A DNA stretch of 64,000 nucleotides. It comes from Propionibacteriaceae bacterium. Its GTDB lineage: Bacteria; Actinomycetota; Actinomycetes; Propionibacteriales; Propionibacteriaceae. The notes under the pieces are model-generated. The model worked only from the letters and a program-made list of their open reading frames with translations, was not told the origin of the DNA and made no database searches. The position numbers were made by a program, and so were the translations under genes. The DNA lies in the NCBI GenBank assembly GCA_016717345.1, contig JADKFR010000003.1, positions 124,001 to 188,000 on the forward strand, written 5' to 3'. Positions 18,001 through 24,479 of the stretch are shown piece after piece (positions within the stretch are counted from its first letter, which is position 1; the number at the start of each line of letters is the position of its first letter).

Positions 18001-18835
18001 GTACGCCGCCATGGGGTTCGAGTACGGCTACTCGGTCGCAGCGCCCGATGCCCTGGTCTGCTGGGAAGCCCAGTTCGGCGACTTCGCCAACGGAGCCCAG
18101 ACGATCGCTGACGAGTTCATCTCCTCCGCGAATGCCAAATGGACCCAGAAGTCCGGCGTCGTCCTCCTGCTGCCCCACGGCTTCGAGGGTCAGGGACCTG
18201 ACCACTCCTCGGCGCGCCTGGAACGCTGGCTGAACCTGTGCTCCGAAGGGGCGCTGGCCGTCTGCCAGCCGTCCACGCCTGCCAGCTATTTCCATCTGCT
18301 GCGCACCCACGCGTACGTCAACTGGCACCGGCCGGTCGTGATCGCCACGCCCAAGTCGATGCTGCGCCACAAGATGGCCGTCTCGGCGGTCTCGGAGTTC
18401 ACCCACGGACGGTGGCAGCCGGCGATGGGCGATCCCACCATCACCGACGCGTCCGCCGTCGAACGCATCGTCTTGTGTTCGGGCAAGGTGCGGTGGGAAC
18501 TGGTTGCCGCCCGAGCCGAAGCCGGCCTGGATGGCAAGGTCGCAATCCTGCCGCTCGAACGCCTCTACCCCCTCCCGGCCAGGGAACTCGCGACGGAGCT
18601 GGCGCGCTACCCTCACGTCAGCGACGTTCGCTATGTGCAGGACGAGCCCGAGAACCAGGGCGCTTGGTGGTTCCTGCAGATCAACCTGCCCCCGGCGATC
18701 GCAAACTTCCTCCCAGGCTATGAATTGACACTCAAGGGCATCACGCGCCCGGCGGCGTCCGCTCCGTCCGTCGGGGCGGCCAAAGTGCACGCCGCCCAGG
18801 AGGCGGACCTGCTCGCACGAGCCTTGGCGGGCTGA
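15041..18835 (+). CDS. kgd: Multifunctional 2-oxoglutarate metabolism enzyme (E2o-E1o fusion, Kgd)
   Basis: Actinobacterial fusion that serves as the E1 component of 2-oxoglutarate dehydrogenase and can act as 2-oxoglutarate decarboxylase. I place the start at GTG 15041 (1264 residues), behind AGGAAG; the frame is open further upstream. Order: a short N-terminal segment (SSTDFGANDWLIEELHQQYL), a Pro/Ala linker, an E2-like acyltransferase domain with STYDHRVIQGAQSG, then the thiamine-dependent E1 with GMPHRGRLNVLAN, GDAAFAGQGVVYE and RRRGHNEGDDPSFTQP. Mycobacterial Kgd (about 1230 residues) is controlled by GarA, which is not in this window. Confidence 0.96.
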   Translation: MAPTPQDVRSGESSTDFGANDWLIEELHQQYLNDPGSVDASWAEYFAGLPHVTTTPALAVPAAPEPPAEQPAEAPPAPAAAVPPVVVTETPAPAPATPGGTPVGRVEPSTTRVSGPQGPGSGSGISADLPRIQVPQARTAAEPTLTTLRGAPMRTAANMDASLSVPTATSVRQIPMKLVIDQRQMVNDHLARSTGGKVSFTHLIGFAMVQALKALPEMNNHYEVVEGKPTLVTPGVINLGLAIDLPKPDGSRQLLVPSIKDCGILDFAQFWAAYEQVVAKARKNELTVADFANTTATLTNPGGIGTNHSVPRLMSGQGMILGVGSIEYPPEFQGASQSRINQLGVSKVTTLTSTYDHRVIQGAQSGEFLKRMHELLIGKHHFYDQIFAALRVPYTPIRWASDISDEALGAIPRSARIYSLINAYRTLGHYMADIDPLEYRQRSHPELAIEHHGLTLWDLDRSFPVGSFGGHEGTTATMREILAMLRGSYCRTVGVEYMHIADNEQRTWIQERFERPFVPWPREEHLRILDKLNEAEIFETFLQTKFVGQKRFSLEGGESTIVCLDEICEQAANAGLDEAIIGMPHRGRLNVLANVIGKSYAQIFREFDGSYDPRLTQGTGDVKYHLGSEGQFTAMTGKTIRTSVAANPSHLEAVNPVVEGIARAKLDQAGRKGIYPILPILLHGDAAFAGQGVVYETLQMSQLRAFKTGGSLHLVVNNQVGFTTAPAESRSSVYCTDVAKTVGAPIFHVNGDDPEAVARVAQIAFDFRQAFNKDVVIDLVCYRRRGHNEGDDPSFTQPLMYDLIEQKRSVRKLYTEALIGRGDISTDDADQVIAHFRQRLEAVFREVREADSAEDASYRKVPYYPPKLGKDIGTAITSDTMETVAQAHLTFPAGFSVHPKVMPQLQRRADSIRNGPIDWATAELLAFGSLLMEGRPVRLVGQDSRRGTFSQRFAAVIDRVTNESFVPLKHLSDDQGQFYVFDSLLSEYAAMGFEYGYSVAAPDALVCWEAQFGDFANGAQTIADEFISSANAKWTQKSGVVLLLPHGFEGQGPDHSSARLERWLNLCSEGALAVCQPSTPASYFHLLRTHAYVNWHRPVVIATPKSMLRHKMAVSAVSEFTHGRWQPAMGDPTITDASAVERIVLCSGKVRWELVAARAEAGLDGKVAILPLERLYPLPARELATELARYPHVSDVRYVQDEPENQGAWWFLQINLPPAIANFLPGYELTLKGITRPAASAPSVGAAKVHAAQEADLLARALAG

Positions 18836-18836
18836 G

Positions 18837-19013
18837 ATGTACTTCACCGATCGTGGCATTGAGGAACTGCAGCAGCGCCGCGGCGAGGAGGAGGTCAGCC
18901 TGGCCTGGCTGGCCGAACAGTTGCGTACCTTCGTTGACCTCAACCCTGAGCACGAAGTAGCCGTGGAGCGGCTCGCCACCTGGCTTGCCCGCCTGGACGA
19001 TGAGGACGAATGA
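18837..19013 (+). CDS. DUF6104 small protein
   Basis: A 58-residue acidic protein starting at ATG 18837, one base after the kgd stop, and ending one base before galK. It begins MYFTDRGIEELQQRRGEEEV and closes with RLATWLARLDDEDE, the pattern I know from the DUF6104 family, which sits directly after kgd/sucA in many actinobacteria. No function is established. Its tight linkage suggests a part in 2-oxoglutarate dehydrogenase function or just co-translation. Confidence 0.85.
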   Translation: MYFTDRGIEELQQRRGEEEVSLAWLAEQLRTFVDLNPEHEVAVERLATWLARLDDEDE

Positions 19014-19014
19014 G

Positions 19015-20148
19015 ATGCAGCAGGCAGTTGTTGACCACTTCACAGCCCTGACTGGGGTCGCGCCCGCCGGCGTGTGGGCGGCACCGGGACGGATCAACCT
19101 GATCGGCGAGCACACCGACTACAACGGTGGTTTCGTGCTCCCGTTCGCCATCCCGCAGGCGGCCTACCTGGCCGCCTCACCGCGGCCCGACCATCGGTGG
19201 CGCTTCGTGTCGCTCGATCTGGACGACTCCGTGGAGGCGGGGGTGGACGACCTTGTCCCGGGGGAATCCGGTTGGCACGCCTACCTCGCCGGTGTGGTGT
19301 GGGCACTCCGCGAGGCCGGTCACGAGGTGGGCGGGGCCGACCTGGTGCTGTCCTCCGACGTCCCGATCGGAGCCGGCCTGTCTTCATCGGCGGCCATCGA
19401 GTGCGTCACGATCGCGGCGTTGTGCGACCTGTACGCCATCGACCTCGATCCGATGAGCCGCGCCAGGCTCGCGCAGGTAGCCGAGAACGCCTACGTGGGG
19501 GCCCCCACCGGGCTGATGGACCAGGCCGCTTCAACCCTGTGCACCGCCGACCATGCGCTGTTCATGGACTGCCGCAGCCTCGCCACTGAGCAGGTTCCGC
19601 TGCAGGTCAGTGAGGCAGGGCTCGAGATTCTCGTCGTCGACACCAGGACGCGGCACAGCCATGTCGATGGGGAGTACGCGGCACGCCGGGCCGCCTGCAC
19701 TGAGGCCTGCCGACTGCTCGGCATCGACGCCCTGCGGGACGTCGACGACCTGGACGCGGCCCTGGCGGCGTTGCCCGAACTGGAAGGACAGCGGGTTCGG
19801 CACGTCGTCACGGAGAATCAGCGCGTCCTGGCCGCCGTGGAGGCCCTGAGTTCTGACGACTTCCCTCGGTTGGGTGACTTGATGACACGTTCCCACGCCT
19901 CCATGCGCGACGACTACGAGATCACCGCACCCACGGTCGATCTGGCTGTCGAGGTCGCATTGGCGCACGGCGCGTTGGGGGCCCGCATGACCGGCGGCGG
20001 CTTTGGCGGCTGTGTCCTGGCGTTGGTACACGCCGGCGACGTCGTTGACATCTCGAGCGCAGTGGAGGCGGCCTTCTCCGAGGCCGGATTCGACGCGCCC
20101 GTCAGCTTCCTGGGACGCCCGTCGCCGGGGGCTCGCCGCTTGGCCTGA
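19015..20148 (+). CDS. galK: Galactokinase
   Basis: Phosphorylates galactose at C1 in the Leloir pathway. The 377-residue GHMP kinase has the galactokinase signature GRINLIGEHTDYNGGFVLP, the ATP-binding loop VPIGAGLSSSAAIE, and the third motif RMTGGGFGGCVLALV. ATG 19015, behind GAGGAC, is preferred to an upstream in-frame ATG at 18985 because it gives the standard N-terminus and does not run far into the DUF6104 gene. No galT or galE is nearby, so the rest of the pathway must lie elsewhere. Confidence 0.94.
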   Translation: MQQAVVDHFTALTGVAPAGVWAAPGRINLIGEHTDYNGGFVLPFAIPQAAYLAASPRPDHRWRFVSLDLDDSVEAGVDDLVPGESGWHAYLAGVVWALREAGHEVGGADLVLSSDVPIGAGLSSSAAIECVTIAALCDLYAIDLDPMSRARLAQVAENAYVGAPTGLMDQAASTLCTADHALFMDCRSLATEQVPLQVSEAGLEILVVDTRTRHSHVDGEYAARRAACTEACRLLGIDALRDVDDLDAALAALPELEGQRVRHVVTENQRVLAAVEALSSDDFPRLGDLMTRSHASMRDDYEITAPTVDLAVEVALAHGALGARMTGGGFGGCVLALVHAGDVVDISSAVEAAFSEAGFDAPVSFLGRPSPGARRLA

Positions 20149-20533
20149 CTCTGGTCCGCTCAGGCCGCCAGCGGAGCCAGGCGGTGGTTGCCGGGAGCGC
20201 TGAAGCGACCACGGTCACGGCGGCCACCCCAGCCAGCAGCCACGATTGGATGGCCGAGCCGGCCAGGGAGACCGCCACGATGAGGTTCAGCACGCCGGTC
20301 GCGAGCACCGGGCCTCTGGCCAGCAGACTCCCTCGCCACAGTGCCCATCCCGCCACGATGATGAAAAGTCCGTAGAGGACCAGGAAGATCCCCACCGCCC
20401 CGCTGAAAGCACCGTGCCCGGCCGTGGTGGAGACCACGCCGATGGAGATCAGCACCAGTGCGACCACGACGGCGCCAAGGCTCGCAGCCACGACGCCGAG
20501 CGGTCGCCGGGTGCCCGGTGCAGTGCTCTCCAC
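20102..20533 (-). CDS. Four-helix membrane protein, unknown
   Basis: A 143-residue protein with about four hydrophobic stretches (VVAASLGAVVVALVLISIGV, GAVGIFLVLYGLFIIVAGWA, ATGVLNLIVAVSLAG, LLAGVAAVTVVASALP) and an Arg-rich tail. It converges on galK and overlaps its 3' end by 47 bases. I do not recognise the family; the composition is that of many small actinobacterial membrane proteins. The hydrophobic pattern is regular enough to believe the gene is real. Confidence 0.6.
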   Translation of the reverse strand: MESTAPGTRRPLGVVAASLGAVVVALVLISIGVVSTTAGHGAFSGAVGIFLVLYGLFIIVAGWALWRGSLLARGPVLATGVLNLIVAVSLAGSAIQSWLLAGVAAVTVVASALPATTAWLRWRPERTRVRPSGEPPATGVPGS

Positions 20534-20644
20534 GAGGGCAGCGTAGTCGGTGACAACTGGCCGTCACCGGGTGGCGCGGGTGCGCACCTGACCAATATTG
20601 GACGCGTCCCCTTGTGTCATCGCCCAGCTTGGTCCACTCTTGAC

Positions 20645-20670
20645 CGGGGCGCAGGCTTGCTTGCGCCCCG
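20645..20670. repeat. 9-base inverted repeat upstream of whiB1
   Basis: CGGGGCGCA (20645-20653) and TGCGCCCCG (20662-20670) are perfect inverted arms around an 8-base spacer. It lies 65 bases ahead of the whiB1 ATG, within or next to the likely promoter. It could be an operator for a dimeric regulator or a hairpin in the leader; no U-run follows. Confidence 0.5.
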
Positions 20671-20734
20671 TAATTCTGCGTCGGCGTGGCAAAGTCGCGT
20701 CGACGCTGTGAATCCATTTAAGGAGTTGTACTTC

Positions 20735-20986
20735 ATGGACTGGCGCCATCGAGCCGCCTGCCTGACTGAGGACCCGGAGCTGTTCTTCCCCGTCGGCAAC
20801 ACCGGACCCGCCCTCATGCAGATCGCGGAGGCAAAGAAGGTGTGCCGACGCTGCGAGGTCAGGGAGGCCTGCCTCCAGTGGGCGTTGGACGCCGGCCAGG
20901 ACCATGGGGTCTGGGGTGGACTCAGCGAGGACGAACGCCGCGCGATGAAGCGTCGGGCCGCCAGGATGAGGGTCAGGACCAACTAG
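20735..20986 (+). CDS. whiB1: WhiB-family iron-sulfur regulator (WhiB1 type)
   Basis: Small transcription factor that binds a [4Fe-4S] cluster through Cys9, Cys37, Cys40 and Cys46. The 83-residue protein opens MDWRHRAACLTEDPELFFPV, has GVWGG at 58-62, and a basic tail (RRAMKRRAARMR) that binds DNA. It matches M. tuberculosis WhiB1 closely in length and sequence. In mycobacteria WhiB1 is essential, NO-sensitive and binds SigA. The start is fixed by AAGGAG at 20720. The neighbours pdtaS, bL37, rsrA and sigR are also its neighbours there. Confidence 0.95.
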   Translation: MDWRHRAACLTEDPELFFPVGNTGPALMQIAEAKKVCRRCEVREACLQWALDAGQDHGVWGGLSEDERRAMKRRAARMRVRTN

Positions 20987-20994
20987 AGCGGGCG

Positions 20995-22455
20995 TCAGAT
21001 CAGCGGGACCCGGACCCGCGCCACCGTACCGAGGTCGTCCTCCCCGGCCAGCAGTTCGAAACTGCCCCCGAGGTCGGCGACCAGGGTCCGAACGATGGAG
21101 AGTCCGAGGCTCGTGGAGTTCTCCAGGGAGAAGTCGGCAGGCAGCGGCTCGCCGGCATTTACGACCTCGACCGTCAACTCACCCGCCTCCTGGCGGGGTC
21201 TGACCCACACAACGCCCGAAGCGCGACCGAACCCGTGTTCCACGGCGTTCTGGCACAACTCGGTCAGCACCAGCGACAGGCTGGTCGCGACGTCCGCCGG
21301 TACATAGCCAAAGGTGCCCTCGCGGACCATTCGAACCTTGCCCCCGGTGGTGGCCACATCGCCGACCATCCGCAGCAAGCGGTCGGCCACATCGTCGAAG
21401 TGCACGGTGGAATCGAACGCCTGAGACAGGATCTCGTGCACCACAGCGATGGCAGCCACGCGCTTCATGGCGTCCTCCAGCGCGCTCTTCGCATCCTCCG
21501 ATGACATCCGCCGCGCCTGCAGCCGCAGGAGCGCGGCCACCGTCTGAAGGTTGTTCTTCACCCGGTGATGGATCTCGCGGATGGTGGCGTCCTTGGTGAC
21601 GAGCTGGCGCTCGCGCGAGCGCAGCTCAGTGGTGTCCCGGCACATCACCAACAACCCTCGCGGGGCACTTTCGTCCTGCAGTGGCAGCACCCTGATCCGG
21701 ACGGTGGCTGAGGCCCCCTCGAGTTCCACCTCCCTCGGGCCGGCCCCGGTCAGGGAGGAGGTGACGGGCCGTTCCACCGGCTGGCGTTGGTGTCCCAGCA
21801 GCGACTTGGTCACCGTCGCGAAGACTTCTCCTTCGAGATCCCCGGTGAGGCCCATCCGCCGGAAGGCGCTCAACGCGTTGGGACTCGCGAAGGTGACCAC
21901 CCCCGCGATGTCGACCCGGATGGTACCGTCCCCGACCCGTGGCGAGACCCACGGGACGGGCTTGTCCCCCTCGATGGGGAACTGCCGCCGACGGACCATA
22001 CCGGCAAGCAGGCTGGCAGCCTCCAGGTAGGAATCCTCCAAGGCTCCGGGCGCCCGCACGCCCATCTGATTGGTGTGCATCTCCACGACGCCGATGCACC
22101 GCTGGTTCGTCAGGATCGGGATGGCCACCACATCAACCGGAATCCCTGCCTGCAGGCTGTTGCTGCTGGAGTGGCAGATCTCCGTCGACAGGTAGGCCTC
22201 GGTGACCAGGTGCTCCGGGTCGTAGGCGATCTCCTCACCCACCACATCGTCGTCCAACGAGGTCGGCCCCGTCGTGGGCCGGATCTGGGCAGCGGCCCAG
22301 AAGATGGAGTCGTCGTGATCCGGCACCCACAGGATCAGGTCGGCGAACGAGAGGTCCGCCAGGAGAGACCACTCCTCCACGAGATGGACCAGCCACGCCT
22401 TCTCCTCGAGCGTGAGGGCGGTGTGGTCGTCCATCACCTGTTCCAGGGTCAACAT
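20995..22455 (-). CDS. pdtaS: Sensor histidine kinase, PdtaS type
   Basis: Cytosolic two-component kinase that in mycobacteria phosphorylates the RNA-binding antiterminator PdtaR. Start ATG 22455 gives 486 residues and the typical opening MLTLEQVMDDHTALTLEEKA; upstream in-frame codons would run over the bL37 gene. Order: GAF-like domain (about 1-150), PAS domain (IRVDIAGVVTFASPNALSAF), HisKA_2 box with the phospho-acceptor in IREIHHRVKNNLQTVAALLR, and a HATPase domain (LVLTELCQNAVEHGF, LGLSIVRTLV). No membrane helix. The PdtaR partner is not in the window. Confidence 0.92.
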   Translation of the reverse strand: MLTLEQVMDDHTALTLEEKAWLVHLVEEWSLLADLSFADLILWVPDHDDSIFWAAAQIRPTTGPTSLDDDVVGEEIAYDPEHLVTEAYLSTEICHSSSNSLQAGIPVDVVAIPILTNQRCIGVVEMHTNQMGVRAPGALEDSYLEAASLLAGMVRRRQFPIEGDKPVPWVSPRVGDGTIRVDIAGVVTFASPNALSAFRRMGLTGDLEGEVFATVTKSLLGHQRQPVERPVTSSLTGAGPREVELEGASATVRIRVLPLQDESAPRGLLVMCRDTTELRSRERQLVTKDATIREIHHRVKNNLQTVAALLRLQARRMSSEDAKSALEDAMKRVAAIAVVHEILSQAFDSTVHFDDVADRLLRMVGDVATTGGKVRMVREGTFGYVPADVATSLSLVLTELCQNAVEHGFGRASGVVWVRPRQEAGELTVEVVNAGEPLPADFSLENSTSLGLSIVRTLVADLGGSFELLAGEDDLGTVARVRVPLI

Positions 22456-22485
22456 GGGGTCCACCCTAGGGTGCTCCCCTTCGAG

Positions 22486-22515
22486 TTGAGCCTCATCCGA
22501 GCCGGGTGGCAGAAT
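22486..22515 (+). promoter_or_regulatory. Candidate promoter for the bL37 gene
   Basis: TTGAGC (22486-22491) and CAGAAT (22510-22515) are 18 bases apart on the plus strand, about 45 bases ahead of the bL37 ATG. The -10 hexamer is identical to the candidate rpmE -10. It lies in the intergenic gap between divergent pdtaS and bL37. Pattern match only. Confidence 0.4.
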
Positions 22516-22563
22516 GAGGTCTCGCGCCTTTGAGCGCGGTTGGGACCGATGGAGGAGAGACAC

Positions 22564-22638
22564 ATGGGTAAGGGTGGCCGCAAGCGCCGTTCCCGCAGGA
22601 AGAACAGCGCCAACCACGGTAAGCGCCCGAACGCCTGA
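22564..22638 (+). CDS. Ribosomal protein bL37 (24 residues)
   Basis: A 24-codon gene with a strong ribosome site (GGAGGAGAG). The product starts MGKGGRKRRSRRKNS and ends ANHGKRPNA, matching the very small, Arg/Lys-rich protein bL37 found on mycobacterial 50S subunits. It sits between pdtaS and rsrA and is closed by a strong terminator, so it is expressed as its own short message. It is short enough that gene callers usually miss it. The ending NHGKRPNA is the family hallmark. Confidence 0.9.
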   Translation: MGKGGRKRRSRRKNSANHGKRPNA

Positions 22639-22646
22639 GGAACCTC

Positions 22647-22680
22647 GAACCCCCGCTCAGCTGAGCGGGGGTTCTGTTTT
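22647..22680 (+). terminator. Strong Rho-independent terminator after bL37
   Basis: A 28-base perfect palindrome (22647-22674, 14-base arms GAACCCCCGCTCAG and its complement) is followed by TGTTTT. It begins 9 bases after the bL37 stop. It also lies just past the rsrA stop on the other strand, so it may end both transcripts. Confidence 0.9.
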
Positions 22681-22681
22681 C

Positions 22682-22954
22682 TCACAAGTCGGTGGTGACA
22701 ATCACCGTTCGGGTGAAGCTGGCCTGCACCCGGAGGCGCAGGGCGTCGGGGGCGCGTTCCCCCGTGCAGCAGCGACGAATCACCATCCGCATCACGTCTT
22801 CCACCTGATAGCGGTCCAAGCACGGCTCGCAGGCCAGCAGGTGCGCGCGGATCTCGTCGGCCTCTTCAGCGCTGAGCGCGTGATCGTGGAACTCGTAGAG
22901 GCGATCAACCATCCGCGAACACTCATCGGAGCCGGGGTTGTTCACGTCACTCAT
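22682..22954 (-). CDS. rsrA: Mycothiol-system anti-sigma factor (RsrA/RshA)
   Basis: Redox-sensitive zinc anti-sigma factor for SigR/SigH. The zinc motif HxxxCxxC is present as His38, Cys42, Cys45, with the additional Cys12 that joins the disulfide switch in RsrA. The preferred start is ATG 22954 (90 residues), whose first 8 bases overlap the end of sigR. On oxidation RsrA family members release the sigma factor. The gene is intact although sigR upstream carries a frameshift. A late Cys pair (RRCC, about residues 70-71) is also present. Confidence 0.93.
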   Translation of the reverse strand: MSDVNNPGSDECSRMVDRLYEFHDHALSAEEADEIRAHLLACEPCLDRYQVEDVMRMVIRRCCTGERAPDALRLRVQASFTRTVIVTTDL

Positions 22955-23577
22955 CGCGATCTCCGGGGATGAGCCCGTGTTCGCGCGCATAGTCGGCCAG
23001 CAGTTTGCGGAGTTGATTCCGTCCCCGGTTCAACCTCGACATGACGGTTCCGATGGGGGTGCCCATGATCTCGGCGATCTCCTTGTACGAGAACCCCTCC
23101 ACATCAGCAAGGTAGACGGCGAGGCGGAAGTCGGGGGCCAAAGGTGTTCATCGCCTCGGTGACCGCGGAGTCGGGCATACGGTCCAGCGCGTCCATCTCG
23201 GCCGAACGCAAGCCGTCGGCCGTGTGGGCTTCGGCGCGCGCCAATTGCCAGTCCTCGATGCCCTCACCGGCGGAAAGCTGAGGTTGGCGCTGCTTCTTCC
23301 GATAGATGTTGATGAAGGTGTTGGTCAGAATGCGATACAGCCAGGCCTTCAAGTTCGTCCCTGGAGTGAACTGGTGGAAGGAGGCGTAGGCCTTCACGAA
23401 GGTCTCCTGCACCAGGTCCTCGGCGTCGGCAGGATTTCTGGTCATCCGGAGGGCAGCGCCGTACAACTGGTCGAGGTATCCCAGGGCGTCCGCCTCGAAC
23501 CGGGCAGTCCGCTCCTCGTCCGTCTCGACCGAACGTGGGTCGGACAGGGTCTGGTCAGGAAGGGTCGGAATGGTCAT
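22947..23577 (-). pseudogene. sigR: RNA polymerase sigma factor SigR/SigH (ECF), frameshifted
   Basis: Thiol-oxidative stress sigma factor read from ATG 23577 (MTIPTLPDQTLSDPRSVET). Region 2 is intact (ALGYLDQLYGAALRMTRNPADAEDLVQETF and AWLYRILTNTFINIYRKKQR). After EAMNT the frame is lost; region 4 (FRLAVYLADVEGFSYKEIAE, then GTPIGTVMSRLNRGRNQLRK) continues in the next frame. One extra base in the A-run at 23140-23142 (T-run on the coding strand) explains it: deleting one base restores NTLAPDFRLAVY. Either a sequencing error or a recent lesion. Everything else looks functional. ATG 23673 is an alternative start. Confidence 0.85.
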
Positions 23578-23685
23578 CACCGTCGAGCCTAACCGTTCGC
23601 TGAGCCCCTGTCCCGCCACGTCGGTCCGGCCCCCGCCCCGGGCCGGGGGAGCGATCGGTTGCAGGGTTGCCATCACGCACCACTC

Positions 23686-23712
23686 AACCCGTCGGAGGCC
23701 TCCCGCTATTCC
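23686..23712 (-). promoter_or_regulatory. Candidate SigR-type autoregulatory promoter
   Basis: On the minus strand GGAAT (23712-23708) is followed after 18 bases by GGTT (GTT at 23688-23686 after 19). This matches the SigR/SigH consensus GGAAT-N18-GTT, within the accepted spacing. It sits just upstream of sigR, with the -35 over the last bases of the HMCES-type gene. SigR/SigH genes are commonly autoregulated, which supports the call. Confidence 0.6.
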
Positions 23713-24416
23713 CCCACCGGCTCGGGCAGCGGCAGGACCAGGTCGGGTGAGTTGTTGGCCACCTTGTTGACTGCCGTGCTGACCGGGTAGGCCGTCAGGC
23801 GGGTGGCGTCGACGGTGAGCAGGGTGTGCGGGTCTCCGGTGTAACTCGGATCCAGCCAAGCAGCCCACTGCGGCACGCCCACCGTGACCGGCATGCGGTC
23901 GTGGAGGTGCCCGACCGCATCGGTGGCCGGGGTGGTGATCACCGTGCAGGTGCTCAACCAGAAACCGTCGGGGTCTTTCCAGAACTCGTACAACCCCGCC
24001 ATTGCCAGCATCGTGCCATCGGCGGGACGGATGAAGTACGGCTGCTTGACCCGGCGGCCCCTCGAATCGAGCCGGTCTGTGAGGTACCACTCGAAGTAGC
24101 CGTCAGCCGGGACCAGGCAGCGACGGACGGCGAAGGCGCGGCGAAAGGCCGGCTTCTCTGCCACGGTCTCCAGCCTGGCGTTGATCAGGCTGGCTGCCCG
24201 GGAGGGATCGCTCGACCAGGACGGCACGAGGCCCCACCGCAGCGGCACCAACCGGCGACGTCGGTTCCCGTCGACCATCCGCTCCACCACCGCGGTCACT
24301 TCATCAGTCGGAGCGACGTTGAACGAGGCCGGTGGAAGCGGTCCCGCCACGTCGTCGATCTCGAAGATCTCCGTGAGGAGCTCCTGGCTCGCCGACGAGG
24401 CATAGCGACCGCACAT
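23706..24416 (-). CDS. HMCES/YedK-type SOS-response-associated protein
   Basis: SRAP-family protein of 236 residues that forms a covalent link to abasic sites in single-stranded DNA through Cys2 and shields them from cleavage. The initiator Met is followed by Cys (MCGRYASSASQ), which fixes the start at 24416. Other family motifs are FNVAPTDEV, PLRWGLVPSW, NARLETVAEKPAFR, RRCLVPADGYFEWY and the late VGHLHDRMPVTV. In bacteria it is often near translesion genes; here it lies between sigR and a DoxX gene. No LexA box is evident in front of it. Confidence 0.93.
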   Translation of the reverse strand: MCGRYASSASQELLTEIFEIDDVAGPLPPASFNVAPTDEVTAVVERMVDGNRRRRLVPLRWGLVPSWSSDPSRAASLINARLETVAEKPAFRRAFAVRRCLVPADGYFEWYLTDRLDSRGRRVKQPYFIRPADGTMLAMAGLYEFWKDPDGFWLSTCTVITTPATDAVGHLHDRMPVTVGVPQWAAWLDPSYTGDPHTLLTVDATRLTAYPVSTAVNKVANNSPDLVLPLPEPVGE

Positions 24417-24479
24417 GCTGCCACGATAAACCCGCCGCAGCGCTTGGCAGTTGGACGCGGGCGCGCTAGGAATAGAGCC

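Noticed and set aside
23104..23160. Programmed ribosomal frameshift in sigR
   Set aside because: The site ACC TTT GGC lacks a recognised slippery heptamer and no stimulating structure or internal ribosome site was seen; homologues read through in one frame. A one-base indel is simpler.
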